From Monodelphis domestica (Eukaryota; Chordata; Mammalia; Didelphimorphia; Didelphidae): a stretch of 64,000 nucleotides of DNA. Both the position numbers and the translations under genes were made by a program. Below are positions 1 through 10,092 of this stretch, piece by piece. Numbering within the stretch: position 1 is the first letter of the stretch; each line of letters starts with the position of its first letter. The notes beneath the pieces were generated by a model, which did not search any database, was not told the DNA's origin, and saw only the letters and a program-made list of their open reading frames with translations. The stretch lies in assembly GCF_027887165.1 (NCBI RefSeq), contig NC_077229.1:204563753-204627752 (forward strand), in the 5' to 3' direction.

Positions 1-927
1 TTAAAGAGATGGACTTATGCATAGTTAAACTATGGTTTAAAGACACTTTATCTCATTTGATCTTCCCAATAACCTTGCATCTCCATTTATTTTCTCTTCT
101 TTAGGTTTCTAATGTTCTGATATTGAAAGTAATAATCAGGCTTCTAAACCTCAAACCACCTGAAAAAAAAATAGGAATGGCATTAAACAAAACATTAATG
201 ACATGTTTGACTGGAAGAAGAGATGGCCAAGGAATATACCATGAGTGAAGGGAAACAAATGAACATCTCAGGTACTGTAGTGGTCCAGACAGAAGCAAGG
301 AGCTTCTGGTGGGAAAACTCCCTCTATTATTGAAGACTAGCAACAGTTCTGTAATTTATAGTCTTAAACAATTGCCTGAGGTCCTGAGGGTCACAAAGTG
401 CTTACGTGCCAGAAGCATAACTTGAACTCTGATCATTTTGACTACTACATTGACTTTATATCTACTATTTCAAGCTGTCCTGATAGCCACAAAATCCTAA
501 AAGGATTTTGGTTTGGGGTAACTCCTTTATGAAGGATTTATAGAAGAACATAGACAAGATCACATGAATAAGAAGATATGGAATCATTATCTGCCCTGGT
601 AGCAGGATTCACCTCATTAATGAAATCACCAAACTACTGAAGGATTGAGGAAGCAATAGGGCATATAGACTTTCTACTTTGAATGCCGGGTGATTTTATC
701 CTTTTGAGTGCTTCCTCCACCAATTCAGATCACAACTTATTATAGATTTCAGTCCCAGAGTCTGCAAAGTTTAAGTTTGCACCCAAAAGTTTTTCAATTT
801 TGGCTTTTTGGTACCTCATTCAAGACCCAGATGCACGGCCCACCATCCCTGCCATAATGGGAAACCAGAAAATGGTAGCAGAAGAGACTTCATGAAATGT
901 AAATCTTATCATTAACTTTACCTTTAA
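1..927. other. Intergenic, nothing recognised
   Basis: AT-rich DNA with no splice-flanked open frame, no repeat I can name and no RNA gene. The longest open frame (80 codons, minus) has no recognisable motif. Confidence 0.5.
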
Positions 928-935
928 CTCTAGAG

Positions 936-1406
936 CAGTGATGGCAAATCTATGGCGCCAGTGCCAAAGATGGTACACAGAACACTTTCTATGGGCACCC
1001 GTGCTACTCTCCTTCCCTACCCCACTCCAGAAAAGGCAAAGGGACTCTGATGGAGCAGCTCCCTTGCCCCTCTCCATCATGCTTGACAACATTTTTTCAC
1101 ATTCCCACCCCTTTGCCCAGCAGTCCAATGGCTCTGCACAGGGGGCAACATAGGTGTCTCACAGGAGGTAGAGCTGGAGGGGAACAGAGTGCTTGGGTCA
1201 CTCTCCTCCCCCTCTCTATATTCACTGAGGTCATTACTCACTTCACCCTCCCCTTCACAAAGTAAACCAATGGGAGTGCTTCCTCCCTCCCCTGTGTAGA
1301 GTAAGGGTAGGGCAGGGTGTGTCTAGCACTTGGGGGGGGGGGGCATGGCATGTGCTCTCTGGAGGGTGGAGCATGGTACTCAGTCTCTAAAAGGTTTGCA
1401 TCACTA
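936..1406. mobile_element. Non-autonomous hAT transposon, family 1
   Basis: A 471-bp element with imperfect terminal inverted repeats (left CAGTGATGGCAAATCTATG; the right end reads, inverted, as TAGTGATGCAAACCTTT). It is flanked by a perfect 8-bp target-site duplication, CTCTAGAG, at 928-935 and 1407-1414. The 8-bp duplication and CAGTG-type ends are hallmarks of the hAT superfamily. It encodes no transposase and contains a poly-G run near 1332. A diverged relative lies at about 8,760-8,968. The family name is not assigned. Confidence 0.85.
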
Positions 1407-1518
1407 CTCTAGAGAATATTATTTTGTTTGAACAAATCTCCTGCGTTATTTGGTGAGATTTTGGTCCTCTAAATTATCTTCTAATTTTAATATTTGATGC
1501 ATAAATGATCCTTTTTCT

Positions 1519-1712
1519 AAAAAGGCCTTACATTCAGTCTTAGAATCAATATTAAGTATTGGTTCCAAGGAAGAAGAGTGGTAAGAGCTAGATGACTGGG
1601 ATAAAGTGACTTGCCTAGGGTCACATAGGAGGAAATATTTGAGGGCAAATTTGAACCCAGGACATCCTACTTCTAGGCCTGGCTCTCTATCCACTTATCC
1701 ACATAGCTGCCC
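1519..1712 (-). mobile_element. Marsupial tRNA-derived SINE
   Basis: Antisense copy of the SINE repeated through the window. It contains the complement of the GACCCTGGGCAAGTCACTT block and ends with the complement of the GGCAGCTA head. It is diverged. Confidence 0.8.
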
Positions 1713-1799
1713 TTATGCTATAAGTTTGAAACTTCCTTCTAACAATTATGGAAGCACACTAAGATCCCTCATGTTCTCTGTTTTAGAAATAATATGAAA

Positions 1800-2720
1800 A
1801 ATATTTTTTTTTTAATTTCAGGAAGAAAACCTTGTTAGTATTTAATTAGACTTCTTGAACTAACCACTCTGAGAGAAAACTTATTAAGTTTTGGGAGGAA
1901 TTGTTTTCTATAAAGTTAAAATTAGGAGGTTAATGAAAAAGGGCAGGAGGGTCCTAGATAAATATCCATAAGAGGAGTATCATTTTTTCCTCTCCTAGGA
2001 TCAGATGAAGAGAAGGCAGAAGTCTTTTGATTAATTCAACTCTTAAAAATAAGAAGTATTTCTTGGGTTTACTTTTGAATAGCTTGAAAAAAAGAGTCTT
2101 TAGAAGGAATGGTTAAATAAATTTAGAAAAAATTATTCTCCTGGGTAAAAAACAAAACATTTTAATGACTATTGTGCAATCTGATGAATCACATTGTTTC
2201 CTTAAACATTTTTTTTGCTAATTTTTTATTATGGAATCTTATCTATTATTTGGGAATACTAGAATAAAAATGTACTGGCCAAATGTGGGTATTTGTTTTA
2301 CTTGACTATACATATCTATTACAAATGATGAGGGCTTGACATTTTTATTTTTTAATCTTTGAGGGGAGAGAAAAGATGGAAGAGATTTTGTGTAATGGGG
2401 TGGGGGGGAATGAAAGGAAATTTTAAAAAGAAGACATAATGGGTCAAAGACAGATTTTCAAAGACAAGATAAATGTTTATCCCTTTGGGTTTTTTCTTCT
2501 CTTTATAAACAGAGATGCTAAGAATCAGAATAATTTAATTAATGAAAAATTGTTTCTGGCCTACTTGTGCCCCAAACTCAAAGACAGTTTTTCTTTGATA
2601 CTATGCAGATCACCACCAATCATGCCTGATTATCCTATTTGATAGTCATTTTCTTGACAAATGTCAAGAATCAAATATTCTATTTTATCATTTGGTAATA
2701 ACTATTATAATGTTTTATAT
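1800..2720. other. Intergenic, nothing recognised
   Basis: AT-rich non-coding sequence with short homopolymer runs. No gene or nameable repeat seen. Confidence 0.5.
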
Positions 2721-2724
2721 TCTT

Positions 2725-2890
2725 ATAAGGATTCTTAAATTTATAAAGTGCTTCCAAATTTATTATTTGAGCTTTTTGACAAATACTAAAAGGATTATAA
2801 TCTCTACTTCACACATCAGGAAACTGAAGCTCTGATGGTTGTGTGTGTGTGTGTCTGTCACAAAGCTAATAAGTGGCAGAGCATGGTTTT
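2725..2890 (-). mobile_element. MIR-type SINE fragment
   Basis: Antisense MIR signature: a CAGGAAACTGAAG block followed by a segment like 'aagctaataagtggcagag'. A short (GT)n run interrupts it near 2839-2853. Confidence 0.6.
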
Positions 2891-3139
2891 CTTGGAAGCA
2901 GGTTATTTATTGACCTTGTATGACTTTAAAACCTAATATTTGGTCCAGAAAACATAGATAATTACTTACTTGTTCAGTCTATACTTTATTCTGCAGAATG
3001 ACTTCTTAGAGAAGTTCAAGGGAAAAAATATCATCTTCTTAGACTTTTATTAACAGAAGAACTTCCTAAATGAAATGATTTAAAAGGTTTTTATTAACAA
3101 ATTAGCTTGTAAAGATTTTATATATAAACACATATAAAA

Positions 3140-3395
3140 ATGATAATAGCTAACATTTATATCACTCCAACTCTCAGACTCTGTGCTAAATGCTTTATAA
3201 ACATCCTCTCAATTGATATTCATAACAACCCTGGGAGGTAGGTGCTATTATTATCCTCATTTTACAGTTGAGGCAACTGAGGCCAACAGAGGTTAAGAAA
3301 CTTGCCCAGAGTCACATAGGTAATAAGTGGCCGAGGTCACAATTGAATTCAGTCTCCCCGATTTCATCCATAGCATTCTATCTACTGCCTTACTT
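3140..3395 (-). mobile_element. MIR/THER1-type SINE
   Basis: Shows the antisense MIR core in order: 'ctgtgctaaatgcttta', 'ggtaggtgctattatta', 'cattttacagttgaggcaac', then 'agtcacataggtaataagtg'. An ancient mammalian SINE. Confidence 0.8.
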
Positions 3396-3399
3396 CTCT

Positions 3400-3900
3400 G
3401 AATACATACATACATGTAAGTGTTTATATGTATATTTACCCACACATACATAAAAACACAATCTTGCCATAACTTATCTCCAAGCACTCAAGAATAGTTC
3501 ATTTTGAACAGAATCACTACAGAGTTTCAGACCTGGAAGCTGTAAGAATAGTGTCTTGTACAATGGAAGAAGGGAAGATGTGGTACTTCCCATAGGCCCA
3601 ACCTTAGAGCTAATTGCTTCCTCTGAATCTCTGGCTGTCTATCTGCCCTGTTACATCCTTCCTTAATTGAGTTCCAGGGGCTCCAAAACTCAGTTACTCC
3701 CTCCTTCCTTTAAATGCATTTGAATTGCTGGGAGATAAAACATCTTTGAAAGAAAGGTTTAGTTTTTCTTACTGCTTTGATTTTTTTTTAATTGGGGAAA
3801 GGAAGAGAAAAAAAAAAAAGAAAAATACTCTTAGATACATTAATATACTAGCCTACTGCCAGACCTTATCGTGAGGAAATTGCTTTTTTTTTTGCATTTT
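3400..3900. other. Intergenic, nothing recognised
   Basis: No gene or nameable repeat. A poly-A/poly-T rich stretch occurs at 3780-3825. Confidence 0.45.
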
Positions 3901-3904
3901 ATTT

Positions 3905-4122
3905 ATTATTATTATTATTTTTTTTTTAAACCCTTACCTTCCATTTTGGAGTCAATACTGTGTATTGGCTCCAAGGCAGAAGAGTGGTAAGGGCTAGGCA
4001 ATGGGGGTCAAGTGACTTGCCCAGGGTCACACAGATGGGAAGTGTCTGAGGCCAGATTTGAACCTAGGACCTCCCATCTCTAGGCCTGGCTCTCAATGCA
4101 CTGAGCTACCCAGCTGCTCCCT
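3905..4122 (-). mobile_element. Marsupial tRNA-derived SINE, near full length
   Basis: Antisense copy starting with the complement of the A-rich tail (TTTTTTTTAAACCCTTACC) and ending CACTGAGCTACCCAGCTGC, the complement of the tRNA-like head. Confidence 0.9.
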
Positions 4123-4340
4123 AATTTATTATTTTAATAACAAATTTGCATATAAGTTTTCCAAAGTTATATGATTCATATTGTCTCCTTTCCTTCTTTT
4201 GTCCCCACTCCAGGAGCTGATAAACAATGCAATCTGGGTCATATTTGTATTATCACTAAAACTAAAAAAATATTTCCATATTATACCCAAATAAACAAGT
4301 GAAAAATCATATGCTTCCATATGCATTCTTACACCAACCC
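4123..4340 (-). mobile_element. LINE (L1) 3'-end fragment
   Basis: Antisense L1 3' untranslated sequence. The block 'agttatatgattcatattg' with a following pyrimidine-rich stretch recurs at 21,228, 28,305 and 44,930. Confidence 0.6.
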
Positions 4341-4473
4341 TTCTTTCTTTAGAGGTAGATAGTTCCTCAGAATTGTTGTGGATGACTGTATTACTGTATT
4401 ACTATAGCTAAGGGAAATTCTTTTTAAAGAAATTCCTTTTTTCCCCCATAATTCACTTTCTCAACTCCTAGAT

Positions 4474-4875
4474 CGGGGTCCCCAAACTTTTTACGCAGGA
4501 GGCCAGTTCACTGTCCCTCAGATTGTTGGAGGGCCAGACTAAAAACCTAACCCTAACAGGGCAGCAGTATACACAGGGCAGAGTACCCTCCCCCAGATCT
4601 CTGCTCACCATGCTTCCAGATAGATGTCTTCCATTGTGCAGCCACATAATCCTTTGCGTGGTGCCTCATTCTAAGGTGTCATGCAAAGGGTTATATCACT
4701 AGAAGTAGTACTGTATGTGAGTGATGCCATTCTTTGCAGCACCACCACATACAATGGTCCTCTCTCTCACTGACCACCAATGAAAGAGGTGCCCCTTCTG
4801 GAAGTGCAGTGGGGGCCGGATACATGGCTTCAGAGGGCAGCATGTGGCCTGTTGGCCGTAGTTTGGGGACCCCTG
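4474..4875. mobile_element. Non-autonomous hAT transposon, family 2
   Basis: A 402-bp element with inverted ends CGGGGTCCCCAAACTTTTT and AGTTTGGGGACCCCTG. Flanking 8-bp duplications TCCTAGAT (4466-4473) and TCCTAGTT (4876-4883) differ at one base. There is no transposase frame. A second copy in opposite orientation, missing one end, lies at 9,340-9,661. Confidence 0.88.
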
Positions 4876-5084
4876 TCCTAGTTTTTTGAAAACTGTTACC
4901 AGTAAACAAAGTTGTTTCTTTGGGTTTTCTTTTTTACTACCAATGGATCTTATTTCTTAAACTTTAAAAAATCAAGTCCTCTTCTTTCTCTCTCCTATAT
5001 TGTTCCATGGAACCCCAGCAATTAAATCTTTATTCAATTCATTCCCATATATAAGGGTATGCTAGAGCCAGCTCTAACTGACTT

Positions 5085-5245
5085 GCTGTGCCAGACCTAG
5101 AGAATGAGATAACCTGGATTCAAATCTGGCCTCAGACTTTTTCTAGTTGTATGACCCTATGCAAGTCACTTAATTCTAATTGCCTGGTCCTTATTGCTCT
5201 TCTGCCTTGGAACTGATACTTAGAATCAATTCTTAAGACAGAAGG
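5085..5245 (+). mobile_element. tRNA-derived SINE split by an LTR
   Basis: Sense SINE lacking its head: 'caaatctggcctcagac', then 'atgcaagtcacttaattc', then 'agaatcaattcttaagaca'. Its tail resumes at 5,954 (AAGGGTTTAAAAATAAT) after the LTR insertion. Confidence 0.8.
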
Positions 5246-5953
5246 TGTGAATTATAGATTTATTCCACCCTGCTTAGTCTTTAGAATTCTAGCAACCAAA
5301 AATGTATGCACCCCCACTTAAGGATTAACTGTAGGGGAGGATGGCCTATGACCAGCATGTACTAGCAAGTGACAAATCAGAAACAACTGACTGACCCCTG
5401 GGCTGTCCTAAGCCAAGCTTAAGCCACCATTGGTACATGTGACACACAGGAAGTGATATAAAGAACTGCCTATATATTTCACATCACTTCCTGTGAACTC
5501 TCTCTTGGCGGCATTGGGAGCCTTTGGTGGTGTTTAGCATGCTTGAGGCTTTGGAGGACTTGGCGTTGGAGTTTACTGGGAGGAGCTCTGTAGCGTGATC
5601 TAGGTGAGGCGATTTCCCTGAATCAGACTTGGTGAATGATAAGGCTGGCTCCCCTTTTCCTTGACCTTGCTGAAGGCGCTATTCTCCCAGGAGGCCCTTC
5701 ATCTTGGAGGAGGCCTCACAGCTAGAAACAGAGCTAGATTTAAAGGCCTCTGAACTCCCCTTGGCTTAGGCCAGGTCAGAGCAGATCTTCTACCCTTTCC
5801 CTCTTCTCCTTATTCTTAATTTTTTCCTTCTATTATAAATAAACCACCATAAAATCCCATTCTGACTTAAGAATTACATTGGGATTGAATTTAAATCCCT
5901 GGCAACCACCAATATAATATATTCAGTCTCAACCCTAAATTTTACCCCTAACA
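5246..5953 (+). mobile_element. Solo LTR of an endogenous retrovirus
   Basis: A 708-bp segment starting TGTGAATTATAG and ending CCCCTAACA, so it has the TG...CA ends of an LTR. A 4-bp repeat AAGG flanks it at 5242-5245 and 5954-5957. It carries a TATA-like GATATAAAGA near 5457 and a polyadenylation signal AATAAA near 5839, followed by U5-like sequence. The SINE sequence matches on both sides, which shows insertion and then recombination to a solo LTR. No viral coding sequence remains. Family unknown. Confidence 0.82.
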
Positions 5954-6154
5954 AAGGGTTTAAAAATAATAATAATGCAATTTGGACTTAAAGTATGTGT
6001 CATATATTTCCCACCACTATTCCCATTAATAGATGTTGTTAAATATTTATCAGCACAAGCCCATAGTTCTGTAAACCTGGCTTGAGCTTAGGCACGTATC
6101 ATAAGGCTTGAAGAATGAAGTTCTCACCAGACTGGAGACCTGGGGACTCTAGGT

Positions 6155-6390
6155 TTGTTGTTTATCATTTCAGACATGGTCAACTCTTCATGACCCCATT
6201 TGAGGTTTTCTTGGCAAAGGTACTGGAGTGGTTTACTATTTCCTTCTCTAGCTCATTTTACAAATAAAGAAATTGAGATAAACAGACTTGGCCAGGGTCA
6301 CACAACTAGAAAGTGTGAGCCTGGGTTTAAACGTATGCCTTCCTGACTCTAGGCACAGCACTCTATTCATTGTACCATCTAGCTGCCATA
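6155..6390 (-). mobile_element. Marsupial SINE, longer variant
   Basis: Antisense copy of the variant with 'cttcatgaccccatttgagg' and 'ctggagtggtttactattt', followed by the shared tRNA-SINE head that ends 'accatctagctgcc'. Confidence 0.8.
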
Positions 6391-6477
6391 TCCTTTATTT
6401 ACTCTTTCCTTTCAATTATCTGACCCCTCTGGTATACCCAGGGGTTCTTTTCTCAGAATCCTAAAAGAACTAAACCA

Positions 6478-6592
6478 GATTAAGTGACTTGGCCAGGATC
6501 ACATATAGCTATAAAGTATCTGAGTCTGGGTTTGAATTCAAGTCTTCCTGACTTCAAGTCAGAGGCTCTATCCACTCTTCCCCAAGACCCAT
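6478..6592 (-). mobile_element. tRNA-derived SINE fragment
   Basis: Antisense partial copy: 'agtgacttggccaggatcac' to 'aggctctatccactcttcc'. Confidence 0.65.
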
Positions 6593-6596
6593 GGCT

Positions 6597-6800
6597 AATA
6601 ATGATAATGACAACAATAATGATAATGATAATGATAAAAATAACAATAATTACTGGTATTCATATAATGCTTTAATATGTTCAAGGTACTTTATATCCTC
6701 TGTCTTAGTGGAGCCTCAGAATTCCATGTACATATATATGTGTAAATATAAATAGATATAGAAATAAATATAAAAATAAAAGTTATATCTATAAAACCCT
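6597..6800. repeat. AT-rich microsatellite cluster
   Basis: A run of AATGAT/AATAAC units at 6597-6655, then TATA/AAATA-type repeats at 6726-6785. It creates spurious open frames rich in isoleucine and methionine. Confidence 0.85.
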
Positions 6801-7595
6801 TTAGCTTCTGGCCGAGCCACACTGACATTGTAGCTACCTCCTTCCTCACAGCTTGTGGACCTTTCACTCTGCCCCTAAGATATCTTTTCTTCCTTCTCTC
6901 TGGCCTGTGATAAAGGTCCCTGTATCTCCTTAGTAATCCAGTAGTATCTATTCTTTTTATTAGTATCTTAAAGAGCTTTGTCACCCCTGCCTTTGAATCT
7001 TGTCCTCTTAGATTCACAACATTGTCATATTTCGCTTCTACTCCTACTCAGAGGGCTGCTTAGATTTCCTTTTTCTATAATTGCCTGCTTTCTATAACAT
7101 CTGGCCCCTTAACTAAATTAGTCCCTCCCTCACCCTTTTTTCTTTTGGAAAACCCTTTGCCTCTCAGCCCCTTAAGAACATCTGGCCCAAGAGTATCCAG
7201 ATCACTGGTCTCTTTATAGTGGCTCCATCACTGCTATACCCACTAACTAGTGCTTTCAAATAATGCCCATATAATTTTAGTATAAGAAAACAGCCAGCAT
7301 CTCAAACCTACAATCACCTTCTTAAGAAAGAAAGTCTTCTCTTACAGGGTCAATCAAGGAAGTAAGTCTTCCTTGCATGTAAATTTTGTGCTAATTTTTG
7401 ACTTAATAGCTAAGTCTTAACCTGATGTATCAAAGGAATCTAATTAATAAGAGAGTCATAGTCATTTGCCTCTCTTCTTAAGTAATGATCCATTTGACAG
7501 GAAGCACTTTATGCACTTATTTAAGAAGGATAAAGAGCAGGATGTGATTGGTGAACATGGAAAAATACTAGAGTTCTATCTAACTAGAAAGCTAG
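6801..7595. other. Intergenic, nothing recognised
   Basis: The 108-codon minus frame overlapping 6691-7017 is mostly translated microsatellite. A CT-rich unidentified segment follows. No gene supported. Confidence 0.45.
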
Positions 7596-7599
7596 AAGG

Positions 7600-7765
7600 A
7601 ATGTTAGCAAAGATTATCTAGTCTAAACCTCTCTTTTTATAGAAAAGGAAACTCAAGCTTACAGAGGTTAAGTGGTTTTGCCTAAGGTCACTTGGAAGGA
7701 AGTATCAGAGGCAGGATTCAGATTAATGTCCTGTGACCAAGCCTAGAGGCTCCATATTGTCTCCC
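7600..7765 (-). mobile_element. MIR-type SINE
   Basis: Antisense MIR pattern: 'gaaaaggaaactcaagctta' followed by 'taaggtcacttggaaggaag' and a closing 'ctagaggctccatattg'. Confidence 0.65.
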
Positions 7766-7769
7766 TCAA

Positions 7770-8229
7770 AAGTGAAGTAGTTAGTGTCTTATTTAAAAAG
7801 AAAAAATTACAAATACCTTGGGAAGTTCAGCAGAAGTCCACAAGTTAAGGGTTTCCAATTCTGTGGGGCTACAGTTTGAATAAAACAACAGGATTTCAGA
7901 AGGTTGTCATTCCCTGTTTAATCCCTTCTCCAAAGTTAACTTAGGATAGTTCTTTAAATTATGAAGAAACTGAGCTAACTGAATAAAGATAAGGCCTCAG
8001 AGCTCACCCCACAAACCTCTAGGTCTTCCTTAGTCTTTCATCTCTGCTTAACAATATAAGAACATTAGAATAAATTTAGGATAAATAAGCAATTAATAGG
8101 GCAAAATAAATTTAAAAATAGGGCAAAAGTCTTTTAAAAATCTTGACTCTATATTATATCTCATCTCTGTTTTGGGATTTTTTTTTTTGCTATTTCTTAT
8201 TTCAGCTTTCTCCTTTATCAACATTGCAG
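7770..8229. other. Unique sequence upstream of GCNT-like exon
   Basis: No repeat recognised. The last 45 bases form a good polypyrimidine tract and acceptor (ATCAACATTGCAG) for the exon at 8,230. Confidence 0.4.
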
Positions 8230-8317
8230 ATGTCCCTGGATCCATGCCAGAAGCAGCTGAGGAAGGCAGCCTCCAGGCTATAAAGTGGAATTTCCAAGAA
8301 AACTATAGACTGCAATG
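8230..8317 (+). pseudogene. Orphan exon of GCNT2-family glycosyltransferase
   Basis: An 88-nt segment bounded by acceptor TTGCAG and donor GTAATA. With a phase-1 start (G from the previous exon) it reads DVPGSMPEAAEEGSLQAIKW and continues NFQENYRLQ with no stop. This resembles the second exon of GCNT2, the beta-1,6-N-acetylglucosaminyltransferase that branches I antigen: the D-PGS-P-A---EG-L-AIKW spacing is shared. The usual Cys-containing end (GGCHG-like) is missing, and the exon is 88 nt rather than the roughly 93 nt I recall, which would shift the frame of the next exon. No first exon (about 900 nt) or last exon was found in the window. In human, GCNT2 and GCNT6 lie next to C6orf52, so the location fits. 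I read it as a decayed paralogue or a stray exon of the cluster. Confidence 0.6.
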
Positions 8318-8487
8318 GTAATACATGATGGCATCATCCTTTCACTATGGGTATTTTCCTATTAAAATGGAAATGTCATGTACAATGGGGGATTTCAGGT
8401 TGTAATATAAGTTCATTTCTATAGGTAGTGTTCTTGGGGACTGACAAAATAAATTCTCAGGAGAGCTAGGTACACTCTAATGTTTTT

Positions 8488-8682
8488 AACCAACACCTTC
8501 CATTTTAGAATCAATTTTATTTATTGGTTCTAAGACAGAAGAGCAATAAGGGATAGGCAATTGGAATTCAGTGACTTATCCAGGATCATACAACTAGGAA
8601 GTATCTGAGGCCAAATTTGAACTCAGAAACTCCTATTTCCAGGTCTGGCTCTCAATTCACTGAGCTACCTGCCTATCCCCAC
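8488..8682 (-). mobile_element. tRNA-derived SINE
   Basis: Antisense copy: 'taagacagaagagcaataag', 'aggatcatacaactaggaag', ending 'cactgagctacctgcctatc'. Confidence 0.8.
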
Positions 8683-8704
8683 ATTATTAATTTTGCAGAA
8701 ATCA

Positions 8705-9115
8705 CTTTATCTCATAGAATTTTAGAGCAGAAAGGGGTATCAGCAAGTATTAGCTAGGCCCATGTTGGCAAACCAATGGCATGCATGCTGGAGAGGGTTG
8801 CTCCCTTCCCCCTCTTCATACTCTCCTGAGGACATTTGTCACATGACTTGACCCTCTGCCCAGAATCCCAATGGGAGCATTTTCTCCTTTCACTGTCTCA
8901 GTTATAGGGGGGCTCACATGTACATGAGGGTTGCACTCTGGGCACTCTAAGAGATTTGCCATCACTGATTTAGGATAAACTTCTCATTTTAAAAATGAGG
9001 AAACTAAGACTCATGGAGTCTACCTAAAGAATATATAACAGGGCTGGGATTTGAACTCCCGTCCTATGACTCCAAGATTGATGTTTTTCCTATTACATCA
9101 CAAAGTCTCTCTAAA
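8705..9115 (-). mobile_element. MIR-type SINE interrupted by a hAT
   Basis: The pieces 'ttagagcagaaaggggtatc' (near 8722) and 'aaaatgaggaaactaagact' (8992 onward) form one antisense MIR-like SINE. It is split by the transposon at 8,760-8,968. Confidence 0.6.
8760..8968. mobile_element. hAT family 1 copy, shorter
   Basis: The ends GTTGGCAAACCAATGGC and GATTTGCCATCACTG match those of the 936-1406 element. The interior is shorter and diverged. I could not define a clean 8-bp duplication. Confidence 0.65.
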
Positions 9116-9339
9116 AATCTAAGGCATTCATATTTCTTGTTACATCTCAACAATATGCCTACAGACACTCCTGACCATCAGGGACAATTGATCACCATCT
9201 AGAGGAAGGAGCTAGGCATCAGAATTAGAATGAGGAAAAAACAGTAGTCAATCATAATCAGATCAGGAGACTGCTACCACAAAAGGGGTGAGCAGAAGTA
9301 GAATAGAGATACCAATGCTAGATGGATACCCTAGGGCAC

Positions 9340-9661
9340 CAGTCTCCCAACTACAGCCCACAGGCCACATGCAGCCCTCTGAGGCCGTTTATCCGGCCCC
9401 CACCACACTTCCAGAAGGGGCATCTCTTTTATTGGTGGTCAGTGAGAGGAGTACTGTATGTGATGGCGCCACAAAGTGCATTGTCACTCATGTACAGTAC
9501 TACTTCCGGTGACATAATCCTTTGTGTGGCGCCTTGTTCTGAGAGTAACTGAAGGAGAACGAGGTGCTGCACAAAGCATTATGTGGCTGCACAATGGAAG
9601 ATGTCAGCATGTTGAGCAGTGATCTGGGGGAGGGGATTCTGCACTATGTATACTGCTGCCC
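9340..9661. mobile_element. hAT family 2 copy, one end lost at L1 junction
   Basis: Reverse-orientation relative of 4,474-4,875. Matching blocks include 'ccagaaggggcatctctttt', 'tacagtactacttc', 'gtggctgcacaatggaag' and 'gatctgggggagggg'. The left end resembles the terminal repeat (CAGTCTCCCAACTAC). The right end is lost where L1 5' UTR sequence begins. Confidence 0.75.
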
Positions 9662-10092
9662 GGTACAGTGGTGGTGGTGATGGGCAGGCAAAGGTGCTGG
9701 TCTGGAGGGGGTACCTTGTGGGCAGGTCTGTGCCAAGCTCAGAGCATCGAACACAGATGGTGGGGAAGGAGCTAGAGAGGGAGGATATATCTGGCAGCCT
9801 GACCAGAGCTGTGGAGATCCTCCATATTTTCTCCAGCCTTCCAGGAGGTTTTGGCCTCAGAATACACCCAGCCCAACCCAGCTGAACTTAATCCCATCAA
9901 AAGTCTTCAGGATTCAGGGAAGCCCAGGCTCCACACCCCTCCCTCATTGACTGCTGGATTTTAATCCAATCAAAAGCCTCCATAGGACAGGGAAGCTCAA
10001 ACCCCAACAACCCTCCCCCACAGACTGCACCGAGAGATCTTCTGTCAAAGCTCCAAGAGGGGAGACTGACAGAAGCCCCCAAAACCAAAAAA

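Noticed and set aside
4550..4562. Telomere-like CTAACCCTAAC
   Set aside because: Only two units and inside a hAT element.
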